From: Heracleum sosnowskyi
Lineage: Eukaryota; Streptophyta; Magnoliopsida; Apiales; Apiaceae
Reading direction: 5' to 3'
NCBI GenBank assembly: GCA_030848705.1
Contig: JAUIZM010000012.1
Location: forward strand, 3,033,001-3,097,000
Length of the DNA: 64,000 nucleotides
Shown: positions 22,985-33,970 of the stretch, in pieces
How positions within the stretch are numbered: position 1 is the stretch's first letter
Layout of the letters: each line of letters begins with the position of its first letter
Made by a program: the position numbers and the translations under genes
The notes under the pieces: model-generated
The model's input: only the letters and a program-made list of their open reading frames with translations
Databases searched by the model: none
What the model was told of the DNA's origin: nothing

Positions 22985-24604
22985 TATATAAATTAATTAG
23001 TGAAATATTAAGAATTGCAGGGTGGTTGAGAGTTGAGACTCGAGAGATCGAGATCGCGTCAAATCCAATCCGAAGCTTGTGATTGCAGGTACGAAGACCC
23101 ACATTCTTAACTATCAGCTTATTTATTTTCAACTCACATCTAAGACCATTGATTACAATTTACAAGGACGAGAATATGCCTTATTCTATTTTCATTTCAT
23201 TTTCCTTATTTGAGAGAAAACTTGAATACCATTTTTTTAAAATTTAACATCGAAGCCTATAAATAATAATTTTTTTAATATTAATATGAGATCCCACATA
23301 CATATATATACGTTCATAAATTATAATTTAACACTTTGAATGCCACATTATTTAAAATAAAATTCAAGAACCGTTTCAGGTACGTAGCATTATCCATTTA
23401 CAATTTCATCCGACACATAGTGTTGATTTTTTGTAGATGTGAAAATTTGTTTCCTAACCAGAAGTTGTCAAGTGTTGCCATCCTTTGCGACACGTACTGG
23501 ATAAGTATTACTGTCAAATACATGCATGATCACCCAACAATTTTCACCGCACGTTGTTGCTGCTAATACATGGTCCCGTTAATCACAACTTCACAAGTCC
23601 AACTTTTTAAATGCTCATTTCTAATTGATATTATATCTTTTTCGAATAAAATTTATTTATCATTGAAAGAACCGATATGTGTACATTTTTTTTATTTATA
23701 AGTGCACACTGTTGCTGAAATTGAGATCAAATTATCCTAACATATCTAAGTATAATACAAAGTTGAAAATATGCATGGAAATATTTTGGTTAAAGATTAA
23801 CAATGAATGTGCATATTAATTTAAGAGTGTGCACATACAAGTAATCTATGATATTTGTTAATATAGACTCGTGTTTATGAATTTTTGTATTATTTACATA
23901 ATTTGAACTTAAACTCCATTGCCTTTGAGGAGTAATCACGGTTCAGGTTAAATCACATAATTCGTAAAAATTAATCCGATTTTGAATTGATCCGAACCGA
24001 AACTAAAGTGTGATTCGCGGTTTCGGTTCAACTACTTTAAAAAATTGCGGATCGTTGGTAGGTTTCGGGTTGACAAGAACCCAACCCGCTCTCAATCCGA
24101 ACCGCATCTATATACTTATATATTTATGATTATATAATATAAAGTAATTTTATCTTATGAATCACAAATTAAATCACTAATTTTATATTACTTTTTGTAT
24201 CAAATATTTCATTGTTATAACTAAATTGAACGTTAGTCATTTGCTGTTAATACTTTGTTATGTAGGAATAATTTTTATTATTTATGCACATTGAAAGAAG
24301 AAAATTTTGAATTTCATAAGTATTTTTATTTCATAATTTTACTAATCAAACTATCTAGGAAAATTTAAATCCGAAATGTATTATTTTATTTTATAATTTT
24401 GTTAACCAAATTTTGTCGAGAAACGTCAAAATCCGTTAATTCGAACCGAATAAAATCGAACCGAATAATTTGGTTTTGTTGGTTTACCGGTTACAATTTA
24501 GTTTGATTTTTTCAAAAACCGTAATTTTACAATTTAATTCCGATTTGATATTTAACCCGAACCAAACCGGACAGCAATCATCCTATTGCCAACCATCCCA
24601 CCGC

Positions 24605-24714
24605 CTCATAAATGCTAGTCCGACTTATTTGACTTTCGAAACCGGGATTTGACTACTGTCTCATAAATGCTAGTCCGACTTATTTGACTTTCTAAACTGG
24701 GATTTGACTACTCT
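24605..24714. repeat. 55-bp tandem duplication within block A copy 3
   Basis: CTCATAAATGCTAGTCCGAC begins at 24605 and again at 24660. The two units differ at a few positions (CGAAACCGGG against CTAAACTGGG). Copy 1 has a single unit near 2622. Confidence 0.85.
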
Positions 24715-24803
24715 TTTTGTCGTCCGGAGCCAATAATGTTGTCATCATTTTGGCCGGGGCCCTTAATATGATGTGAAAAAAATGAATTTTGATCTCATTT
24801 TAA

Positions 24804-25435
24804 TAAGATTATTGACGAATCGAACCGAGTTTTGATATAAATGAACCGAGCTTTACTTTTTTCTCTGACGAACCGAGCTGAGCCGAGTTTTCTTATCGCA
24901 CAAAATTCGTGTTCGAGCTCGAGCTCGTTAACTAACGAGCCGAACACGAGCTTTTATCGAACAAAAATGAGCCGATTCGAGCCGAGCCGAGTCGAACCGA
25001 GCCGAGCTCATTAGAACTTACAATTTTTATAGATAATAAAGTCCAATTTTTCTTAGCCCAAAGAACTAAAACATTTTTTATCGAAACTCAACCCAATTTC
25101 CCAGTTAATTCTCAATAAACTTAAAATACATGTAATATAAATTGCAAATTTCATTTAAAATGTTAGAAAATACAACAAATAATATAAAAATATGTCGAAT
25201 ATATCTTAATTATTTCGAGTTTTATCGAGCCAATCTCAAGCCGAACGAGCTCGAGTCGAGTTCGAGCCGAGCTCGAGTCAAGCTCACTAATAACTCGGCT
25301 CGAGCTCGTTTTCTTAACGAACAATTTTTTGTGTTCAATCTCGAACTCGAGTTCTTAACTAATCGAGCTGAGTCGAGCCCTTAACGAACCAATCACGAAC
25401 TTGTTCACGAACAACTCTGTTAATGAACAACTCTA
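24804..25435. mobile_element. hAT-like nonautonomous element rich in GAGCTCGAGCC
   Basis: A 632-bp insertion in block A, absent from copy 1 at about 2764. It is flanked by CATTTTAA (24796-24803 and 25436-25443), an 8-bp target duplication. The termini begin TAAG and, on the other strand, TAGAG, with only weak inverted similarity. The interior is full of CGAGCCGAGC / GAGCTCGAG motifs, in which many self-complementary SacI/XhoI-like hexamers occur. No coding capacity. Confidence 0.8.
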
Positions 25436-25810
25436 CATTTTAATTTGACATATACAGGTTTTGTTTGGAATTATATTAACTACATTCATTTAAAATTAAG
25501 TAACATAATAATTAATATTTATTTATCGTTATTGATCAAGTCAATATTAAAATGTTCGGTTTAAGGCTATAAAATGTTATTATCATCTGAGTTCGGATCG
25601 AAATTCAAACACAAACTCTGTTCAATTTGTTATCGAACTCGAATTTCGATAGGAAAATGTATTCGTTAGTAGCATCAAATGTTGTTTGATTTGACATAAA
25701 CTATCGTACAAATTCAAATAAATTTTTTCAAATCTGATAAATTCTGTTTATTTACTTCCTTGCCTACGATAACATGGGTCTTTAAAACTGATCCGCTCAG
25801 GTACCTGCAC

Positions 25811-26471
25811 TAGGCCGTCAACGAATCGGGTTCGGATCAGATCGGTCTAAATCCATATTCATATCCATTTATTTTAGCGGATTCGGATTCGGATCGGATT
25901 AGAACCGAATTTTTTATAGACCGATCCATATCCGGATCCGTTCGGATCGCGGATCGGATATCCGATCCATTTATATTTTTTCTTAAAATTTTTGATTTAA
26001 ATTGAAATTTCACTTAATATTGAATTTTTTTACAATATCTTGTAATGGTAAATAAAGTAATTAAATAATAACTCTAAAGTTTAAAATACGAACTCTATCA
26101 TAATATTAGAAATTTAAAAACAAATAAAAATTGAAAATTTAGAATAATATTGAGAAAAACACGATGATTCATAGGCGCCCAAACAATGATATTATACTTC
26201 GGAAATTTTTTATTTCTCATTTTAATTACTAGTGATTGTATAGACTATTAAAAATTGTAAATAATTTTTTCATAATATATATTATATAATATATTTATAT
26301 ATATTAAATTCGGATCGGATCGTTAACGGATTAGATCGACCTAAATCCATATCCGCTCCATTTATTATCGGATTTTTCTTATCTGAGCAAATTTTGGATC
26401 AATTTTTTTTTATCAAATCCATATCCATTAAAACGGTCTCGGATCGGATCTCCGCTCCATTGACAGACCTA
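25811..26471. mobile_element. Nonautonomous hAT-like element rich in GGATCGGAT
   Basis: 661 bp flanked by the perfect 8-bp target duplication ACCTGCAC (25803-25810, 26472-26479). Ends: TAGGCCGTCAACGAATCGGG and, on the other strand, TAGGTCTGTCAATGGAGCGG. The interior is AT-rich in the middle, with GGATCGGATC clusters near both ends. No ORF. Confidence 0.92.
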
Positions 26472-26554
26472 ACCTGCACCTACGTAGCTACTTAATAATT
26501 TGGTTCGTGATGATAGAATTTCGAATCTTTAATACGTATATCTTTTAGTATATA

Positions 26555-27345
26555 CTAGCTTAAAACCCGTGCGATACACGGATTGTTAATTGTTATTTAA
26601 TTATTATTTTTTTAATTGTATTTGTTAAAAAAATAAGTAGGCATGTAAAAATAGCTAAACACTTTTAAATAATTAAAAACATTAAAACAGATTTTAAAAT
26701 AAATAAATAAGGGTTTGCTCGTTATATTTTTGCAAAAGACGAGTTTTAGTATGGAAAAATAAAAAATGTAACATATATTTAGTTTAAAAAGGTAAATGCC
26801 CGTGATATTTTTGGAAAATGAGGTTTTAAAATTTAATAATTTAAATTATTTAAATACGTTTTAAAATAAATAAGTAAATGGTTTGTCCGTGATATTTTTA
26901 GAAAAAGAATGGATTTTAGTGAGAAAAATAGAAAAAATAAATTGAAAAAGTCAATTTTCCGTGATATATTTAGAAAATGAGGGACTTTGTTAGAAAAAAT
27001 CTATAATGTGTTTTAGCTGAAAAAGTAAATAGGTATTTGATTATTTATATTTTAATATTTTTATTAATTGCATTTGTTAAGAAAAATAAGTAGGCATGTT
27101 AAAATAGGTAAGCTTTTTAAAAAAATAATTATAATATTAAGTTTAAAAATAAATAACTAAAGGTTTGTCCGTGATATTTTTGGAAAATGAGGGGTTGTAG
27201 TAAGCAAAAATAGAAAAACTAACATGTTTTAGTTAAAAAAGGTAATTGCCCGTGATATATTTGAAAAAGTAGAGGAATTTGTTAGAAAAAATAAAAAAAA
27301 TAATGTATTTTAGGTGAAAAAGATAATTGATTATAAATAGATAAT
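26555..27345. repeat. Degenerate internally repeated AT-rich element
   Basis: Begins near ACCCGTGCGATACACGG and contains at least four loose repeats of a module with TGTCCGTGATATTTTTGG (about 26790, 26885, 26955, 27168, 27248) and two copies of a module with AAATAAGTAGGCATGT (26630, 27088). No coding capacity, no clear ends. Family not assigned. Confidence 0.55.
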
Positions 27346-27639
27346 ATTATTATTTAAAAACACGAATTTAAGAAAGGGCAATTAAGTAAAATCATAACGT
27401 ACCATACCGACCGACCAAAATTTTAATGTTTCGTCTATTATATAATAATATTGATATAATACTACAAAAAAGAATAAAAATAATAAATTAAGATTGATAA
27501 GAATAATATGAATCTGAAATCAATACAATTAGTAATATCTAAGCTAAACAATATCTTCATTCAATTAATGTATATATGTGTTAGCAAATTACATATATAT
27601 TGCAGAAAACGAAATAAATCGTATTTTTGTAAGTACTTT

Positions 27640-27742
27640 TAGCTGCAGTTCATTTTCCCGAGTCTATAAATAGAAACTGAACAAACCTTTTCTTCTCACC
27701 ATTCAGCTCTTTTTGCATATCACTGATATACAACAAACTAAT
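27640..27742 (+). promoter_or_regulatory. Core promoter and leader of GRP gene 2
   Basis: TATAAATA at 27665-27672, 71-78 bp before the ATG, within a segment nearly identical to 18655-18725 upstream of gene 1 (same TATA context, same CTGAACAAACC..CACCATTCAGCTC leader). Confidence 0.75.
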
Positions 27743-28336
27743 ATGGGTTCTAAAATATTCCTTTTGCTTGGTCTGTCCATTGCTTTTGTTCTGCTGATTA
27801 GTTCAGAAGTTGCAGCTAGAGATTTAGCTGAAACTACTAAAAAGAGTAAGTCTTATATTAGTATGTATTAATATGTGATCATTGTACTTTTATGATAATC
27901 AATGCATATGTAACAATTTTCTCATTTATGCTAACTTGTAGCTGAGGGCTACAACGGAGGAGGCTACAACAACGGAGGTGGCTACAACAACGGAGGAGGC
28001 TACAACAACGGGGGAGGCCACAACGGAGGAGGTTACAACAACGGAGGAGGCTACAACAACGGAGGAGGCCATAATGGGGGCGGTTACAACAATGGAGGAG
28101 GCTACAACAACGGAGGAGGTCACAATGGAGGAGGCTACAACAACGGAGGAGGCCACAATGGAGGAGGCTACAACAATGGAGGAGGCCATAATGGAGGAGG
28201 TTACAACAACGGAGGAGGCTACCACAATGGAGGAGGTCATGGAGGCGGGTGCCGTTACTATTGCCATGGTAGGTGTTGCTCTGCAGCTGAAGCAAAGGCA
28301 ATTGAGGCCAGTGCTCAAGTTAAGCCACAGAACTAG
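27743..28336 (+). CDS. Glycine-rich protein, secreted, Cys-rich C-terminus (gene 2)
   Basis: Two exons, 27743-27845 and 27942-28336, with a 96-bp GTAAGT...TTGTAG intron in the same phase and place as gene 1, giving 165 residues. The signal peptide (MGSKIFLLLGLSIAFVLLIS, cleavage likely after EVAA) differs from gene 1 by one residue. The repeat region, about 95 residues, alternates GGGYNN and GGGHN units more regularly than gene 1 and is about 30 residues longer. The C-terminus has CRYYCHGRCC (CX3CX3CC), then an Ala/Lys/Glu-rich tail ending VKPQN as in gene 1. It is a tandem paralogue in the same orientation, about 8.5 kb away. Cell-wall or apoplastic function, possibly as a receptor-kinase ligand like Arabidopsis GRP3, is inference from family. 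Confidence 0.9.
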
Positions 28337-29344
28337 AGAACGGCATGATTTTACTTGTATATAGTACTATTAGCTACTTCTTCATTATAAGTGGCAGTAG
28401 CAGTAGTATTTTCTAAATAAAATGCATGTTGCATCAAAACTTATCATGAATGTCATTGTAACGATCACATTTTGATCTTTGATAGCCATGCTCCTAATTT
28501 TCTTTTGTAACATTGGACTCACTCCACGCAGCGTCTATGTACGTATCTTGTTATATATCGGATGTGTTTGATGTTTTCGGTGAAATTGGGTACTTAATTA
28601 CCCATAATCACTTCTAAAAATATTTGCAAAAACATAATTAACAAGAAAATGTTAAATTGACATGCATGCACAGACGAACTGTACCATATCTGTTCAAACT
28701 AATTAAAGCAGCACAATTCTGTTTTTCTCTGAATTAATTCAGGCTTTATTCGTGTAACCGCAGTTTAACTCGTCTATAAGAGCATCTCGAATGTTTGAAA
28801 TGTATAAAAGCATCTCGAATTAATGATTGATATTGTATAATAAACTTTGCCGAATTATCATTCATATATCTGTATGTTTTGTTAACAAGTGAGAAGAGAC
28901 AAAAAAATTTGCAAGAGAGAGTGGTGGTAGGTTGAGACTCAAGAGATCAAGATTGCAAGAAAAGATTTTTGTATAAGAGACATTTATCGTTGACTCATTG
29001 CAATTCAAATTGATTTAGACGTGATAATATATCTCAACTTTATTTTGGACTTAGCGCAATATTTGTGACTGTAAGCAAAATGCCAAGTAAAAATTGATGC
29101 AGACGGTTCGAGTATTTTAAATTTTATGGTTGTAACCGACAATAATTATTTAATTTTTTTTTGTGTTAGGAAGTCTGTGAAACAAGTGCCTTGTCCGTGT
29201 ATTAATTGCAGACCTCCAACACTTATAAATTTTAATTTGGTAACATAATTCTCCGAGATAATTTTGAAAATAATCCGATTATGTCAACTATGATTCGAAA
29301 TAATTTATTTTATTAGATTTAGTTTTGAAAACTAAAATATTCAA
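28337..29344. other. 3' flank of GRP gene 2 and intergenic DNA
   Basis: 28420 has an AATAAA-type signal. 28435-28585 matches the flank of gene 1. From 28590 onward no gene or clear element is seen. A stretch at about 28910-28950 (GGTTGAGACTCAAGAGATC) loosely resembles block A, and 29035-29090 resembles 63540-63600, so this may be a strongly decayed block A copy. Confidence 0.45.
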
Positions 29345-29720
29345 TTTTCTTAATAGGATTTGGTCAGTAGGAAATAGATCTTGACCGAGGTCAAATGTGA
29401 CCCCACAAAATGATGTGACAATGACCCCACATGTGACACGTGGCATGACATGTCAACCTCGTGAGATCACATTTATTTGACGTTGCACTTGACGTGACAA
29501 GTGACGTGTCGGGGTCCATCGTCATGTGGCCGTCGATGCGGCTGTTGATGTGGCTCGTCACATGGGCAACCATTTGGCATGTGGGGTCTTAAAGAAACAA
29601 ATCATCAATTTCTACCATACATCAATTCCGACCTGAGCAATTTTCAGCATGTCAAATGGTAGGAATTGCCCCCAAAACCTACCATTTTTGTGATAAGTTT
29701 TGGTCATTTTTGGTCTAGTG
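29345..29720. mobile_element. Terminal fragment of a CACTA element
   Basis: Right edge ends TTTTTGGTCTAGTG, which on the other strand starts CACTAGACCAAAAATG, a CACTA-type terminus. Internally it carries GGTAGGAATTG / CCTACC subterminal motifs shared with the CACTA element at 63605. It also has a block of ACGTG/CATGTG-rich sequence at 29385-29580 that resembles the GC-richer part of that element. The left terminus is not found, so this is a one-ended remnant. Confidence 0.65.
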
Positions 29721-30317
29721 TGAAGATTCAAGATTCATTTTTCTATTAAAGTTAAGGGGCAACCAAGGTGCAAAGAAAAAGGAAAGGCAAGGTTGCGGAA
29801 CAACAGATGAAAATGGGGAATCACAAAACAACAAGTTCTAATATATTATTTAGTAAACTATTTTTGTGAAACGATGTATGCATGTTCGCACTACTTTTTT
29901 CCCTTGAGTTTTTTTCTCATAAAATTTTGTTCTTGTGGAGTTTAACGAGACCTTTCTCCCATGCTTTAGGGATGTCAATACTCCGGTATTACTTTTGTGA
30001 ATATTTTTCTTTTAGACATTGAGGTGTTATTATTTAAAATTCCGAGAATTACTTTTATGATTCCGATTAAATAATAAACTTGATGGACGTGGAAAACTTT
30101 TTTTTTCAAATTTTGTATTCATTCATGTACAAATATGTACACTTCTGACAAAAAATATCATGCTTCTAATCAAACACATAAATTTCATGTCTTGAAAAAG
30201 TGTTTAGTCTCATAAACATTTTCGTTTTCGCATGCAATTGATTAGCCTCCTCACGTTCTTAAATCTATTTCTTAAATTTATTTCTAATCCAAATATTGTC
30301 GAATTTTTTTATATAAT
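29721..30317. other. Intergenic DNA, left flank of Gypsy 2
   Basis: No gene. The part 30119-30317 is duplicated at 61526-61724 with a single difference. ATAAT at 30313-30317 is the left arm of the Gypsy 2 target duplication. Confidence 0.8.
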
Positions 30318-31200
30318 TGTTGTGAGAGAAATTTGGTACAACACAATTGAGAGAATCTCGCTGGAATATTCGTGAAACACGTCCTTGATTATCGGACAAA
30401 GCTTACAGGTTCAAAGCTCGAAGCCTGAAGCTCGCTATAAGTACAGAATGGTTGAAGTAAGAATTCCGGGGGCTGAGTTGACAAACCACCGGTCGAAATC
30501 AGCAGTGTAAGTCCTACACTACCAGTAAATTCGCCGGAATATGTATCACAGAGGTGCACAGGCCTTATGCGTCTCAAGAGTGAAAATCCGAATCCCTTAG
30601 TCAAGTGCCTACATATCCTATTTATAGGAATCAAGCCCCATGTAGTTCTATTAGGTTTATACTTCTTTCCTGCTTTGAATTCAGCTATTCTAAGATCATC
30701 CATCTCAGAGTTATAGTCGAATTAAGTAGCTCCAGCCGAGCTTTCCAGTGTCCTAGTCCATGTCCATCACTAAATCCTATAAAACCTCATACATGCGATG
30801 GATATCCGGAACAATCAATACAAGTCCTATATTGATTGTAATTATTCCATCAAGTACGTTCTATCCAGCCTAGAAGTCTTTTTTCAAGAGTCATTCCGTG
30901 CTCCTGAATCATAGGTAACTGAGTCCTTGTCCAACTAGTACTCTGCCTCCTGAGACTAGTCTCGAGGTTCAGACCGCCTGAACCTCGAATCCTTTTACCT
31001 GAACCTCAACACCTCGAACCTGTCTTGGCACCCTGAACCGCCTTAACGTACCCCGCATCTGACCCATGATGTCTTAAGTCTGTACCTCAGTACACTGAAC
31101 CTGTGCCTCGGTGCCTCGCCTTCCAGCCCAATTTTCCACTATCGGACTTTCAATACATATGGGCCTTAAATTGAGCCCATGTGAGATTTTGGGCACAACA
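30318..31200 (-). repeat. Gypsy 2 LTR, left (3' in element orientation)
   Basis: 883 bp, starting TGTTGTGAGAGAAATTTGG and ending GGGCACAACA on the plus strand. Differs from the right LTR at 16 positions counted by eye (about 98.2% identity), most of them C/T or G/A transitions, as expected for methylated plant repeats. Confidence 0.95.
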
Positions 31201-31215
31201 ACTACCCCCGGTTCC
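31201..31215 (-). promoter_or_regulatory. Polypurine tract of Gypsy 2
   Basis: On the minus strand GGAACCGGGGGTAGT abuts the 3' LTR start TGTTGTGCCC. Correct place and composition. Confidence 0.8.
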
Positions 31216-31559
31216 TTGCAGTATTGAATACAAAAGGAACCAAAACATATTTCATTCTCGAATGATCAACTTTTAACCTTATAACCAGCTGCAGACCCCA
31301 AGTCGAACACCCGATACCTAATTAAAACCCTCGACTTATATACTTCCATGTTTCAGCAAATTAATTCCACACTTTAATTAACTCCCAAAGAAATATATAT
31401 ATTTTCATCCACACATTATCTTTCTTTTTTGAAAAGAACTCGAATTTTAAATCATACAACAAACTTCTTGTATTCCTCTTAGAAATTTGAACCGAGCATT
31501 TATCCTTCCCATTCTTCCAAATTTCTTTTTACTTTTTTTTTTCCAACCAGATTGCACCA

Positions 31560-32443
31560 CCTGGCGTGCCTGTTCCTATTCACGCGTGTATTTAAATACA
31601 CGCCCTTCCGCCTTTTATTTTCTTTTCCCAACACAAACTTCACTTCTCTCCACTTTCTCTCCGGCGGAAAGCTTCTAGACGGCTCAGGGTTCCGGCGATA
31701 CTCTAATTTTCGATCATCCTCAACCTGCATCACTCCATAAGGTATGAATCTATCTTTATCTGTCGTTTTTAATCCTTATTTGCTATTGCATGCCGTTCTT
31801 GAATGTGCCCCTCCTATATGTACATACATATACATACACCACCATGTATGCACACACACATACTTACGTTATCAGGTCAATCAAACCGGAAACTAAGATG
31901 CCATGCGCACTCACCCTCTGTGGATCACAATAGTTTGGTATTACTTGTTTCTCATCTGTGCAAAATAGAGACCTTAAAACCCTTTAAGCTCGTGCCTTCT
32001 TTGGTGTCACGAATTGCATGTAACACCGTGTCTCTTTGTCTTCCTGATTGTTCTTTCTTGCATGTGTAATCGATAATATATATCACGTATGTCCCGGAAC
32101 ATTAACATTGATCTTCCGTCTAATAAAAGGATTTAAGTTAATAATTGAAAACCTTTCCTATAACTTTAGGTTTAGATCTCTATGGGCTACGACCTCTCCC
32201 GAGGCGAAGACCCCCGTGAACCTTCACCTGTCCTTTAGATGTAAAAGCAACCTTGTAATTTGTAATTCTCAAACCTTTGAAACTACTCCGACTACCACCT
32301 GTTCGACCTAAGTTCCCAACAACAACCCTCGGAAAAGCCCCAATCGAAAACCTTCGAAAGCTTTTCGGTTTACTTGTCCTTTTGCTTGCCTGATTGCGAA
32401 GAACCTTGTTGGCTGCTATCTTACCCTGCATCATCTTTTGCAG
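31560..32443 (+). promoter_or_regulatory. Promoter-like region, leader and 5' UTR intron of the antisense ORF
   Basis: A TATA-like TATTTAAATA lies at about 31589-31598. A C/T-rich leader follows (31600-31680), then a probable 5' UTR exon ending at 31741 with donor GGTATGAATC. The intron would end with CTTTTGCAG at 32443, placing the ATG of the ORF at the first base of the next exon. Splice sites were called by eye. Confidence 0.55.
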
Positions 32444-32592
32444 ATGTCAGGGAATTCAACCCCTGCAAGCTCCCAACAGTCAACGGCCCACGAGGTGCAG
32501 ACTCCCATTGACTCTGATCCTCAATCTGCCAGAACCCTTCCATTAAATCCACTCGCTATCAAACCAGTCAGTACTAGTACCCGTTCTAAAGT

Positions 32593-33767
32593 TGTTAGGT
32601 CCCGAAGTATCGTAGAAGGGGGGGGGGGGGGGGTTGAATACGATACTCACAAATAATTCAATTTCGTTCGCGGATAATTCATTCAGTTCTATAACGAAAT
32701 CAAACACACCAAACCAAACCAAGAGTCGGGGAATATATCGTTTTATAAATATAAACCTCGAGGGGTGCTACAATTTCTAATCCGTAGATTAGCTTCAATG
32801 AGTTCTAGGTTATTCACAATCAATACAATGAAAGAATTCTGAGCACTATAAATTTCTATGATCTTCTCCGGCTCAAACTTCTCTCTCAGTAGTTGCTACT
32901 GTGAACTAACCTCGACTGAAGAAGACACACTTCCTCTGTTGTAATTGTAGTCTTAGTTTTTAGAAAACTATCGAACCTTAATTGTTAAAACAATCTTGGC
33001 CGTCCAATTCTCATCAACCTGACAAACAAAGAAAACTTTTCACCCACTTTCTAATTTGAAAAGTATCGAATGAATAAAGTAATTATTCAATTCGATAGTT
33101 TTTAAATAAAAACTATCGAATGTAATACTTACTTTATTAAAGTATTCATTTACTTTATGCTTTTCATTCGATGGTTTTCTAATTTAGAAAACTATCGAAT
33201 CCTTTTCTTTTGATTTTCTTTATGTCACCTTCGATGGTTTTCTTAAAAGAAAAACCATCGAACTCTTTTCCTTGTCCTTGACTATTTAGAAAATCCATTC
33301 AGCTCCAGGGTGTTTCAGTTTTAGACTGTATCAATTTCTTCTGAGACGATAAAACAACTTGATCTTTTTAGTGCCGTCACCTAGTGCAACTGGTCTGGTT
33401 CACAGATGAATAACACTTGATCAATTCTTCTTTTATGTCTTCAATTCAATGCTGCTGATAAGTCCTTTGTCGTTCTGGTTGCTTCATCACTGGAATCCTG
33501 TGGTACTGAACCCTAAATCATTCACATACTTCTGTCGTCTTGAAAGTCTTGTTTCTTTTGTTGTCACTGAGGCTTGAACATTTTCATGAACTTCTTTCCG
33601 TGACCTGTTTACGGACTTCAAGAATACATAACGTATTTTGATTTTTTGAGTTTACCTTTTCTTCTTTGATTCTGGATTCCTGTGCTTCTGTTAATACTAT
33701 TGTCTGTCTTGTCCTTTGTTGAGTTGTAGTTATCTCTTTTACATCTTATGTTACATTATGCTTTACA
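32593..33767 (-). repeat. Copia LTR, left (3' in element orientation)
   Basis: 1175 bp, TGTTAGGTCCCGAAG...TTTACA on the plus strand. Holds a run of 16 G at about 32618-32633 (7 in the partner) and three consecutive hairpins at 33090-33265 built on TTCGATRGTTTT. Confidence 0.95.
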
Positions 33768-33783
33768 ATCTCCCCCTATTTGA
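33768..33783 (-). promoter_or_regulatory. Polypurine tract of the Copia element
   Basis: Minus strand TCAAATAGGGGGAGAT abuts the LTR start TGTAAAGC. Typical Copia tract. Confidence 0.85.
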
Positions 33784-33970
33784 TTGGATAGAGTTCGACA
33801 AGCAAATACTTCGAGGATAACTCAACTAACTAAGGAAACATAAAACTACTTAAAGTAAGACAGCGTAATAATATTAATGCATTCTGGATCAGATATATAT
33901 ACATTTCCAGATTTCATAAATCAAAGAACAATAAAACTTTTCACTTTGAAGTTGCTCCTCTTGATTGAGC

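Larger units (their letters stand above)
22587..25785. repeat. Low-copy repeat block A, copy 3 (longest)
   Basis: Matches copy 1 from about 22985 to 25783 and copy 2 from 22587 to 23270. Compared with copy 1 it contains a Stowaway-like insertion at 22730-22984, a hAT-like insertion at 24804-25435 and a local 55-bp tandem duplication at 24605-24714. It also has a replaced segment at 23485-23655. Beyond 25772 it continues where copy 1 is interrupted by the Copia LTR at 3094. Confidence 0.8.

Noticed and set aside
30389..30835. ORFs in the Gypsy 2 LTRs, also at 61796-62242
   Set aside because: Chance ORFs in an LTR. The same frames recur because the LTRs are near-identical.
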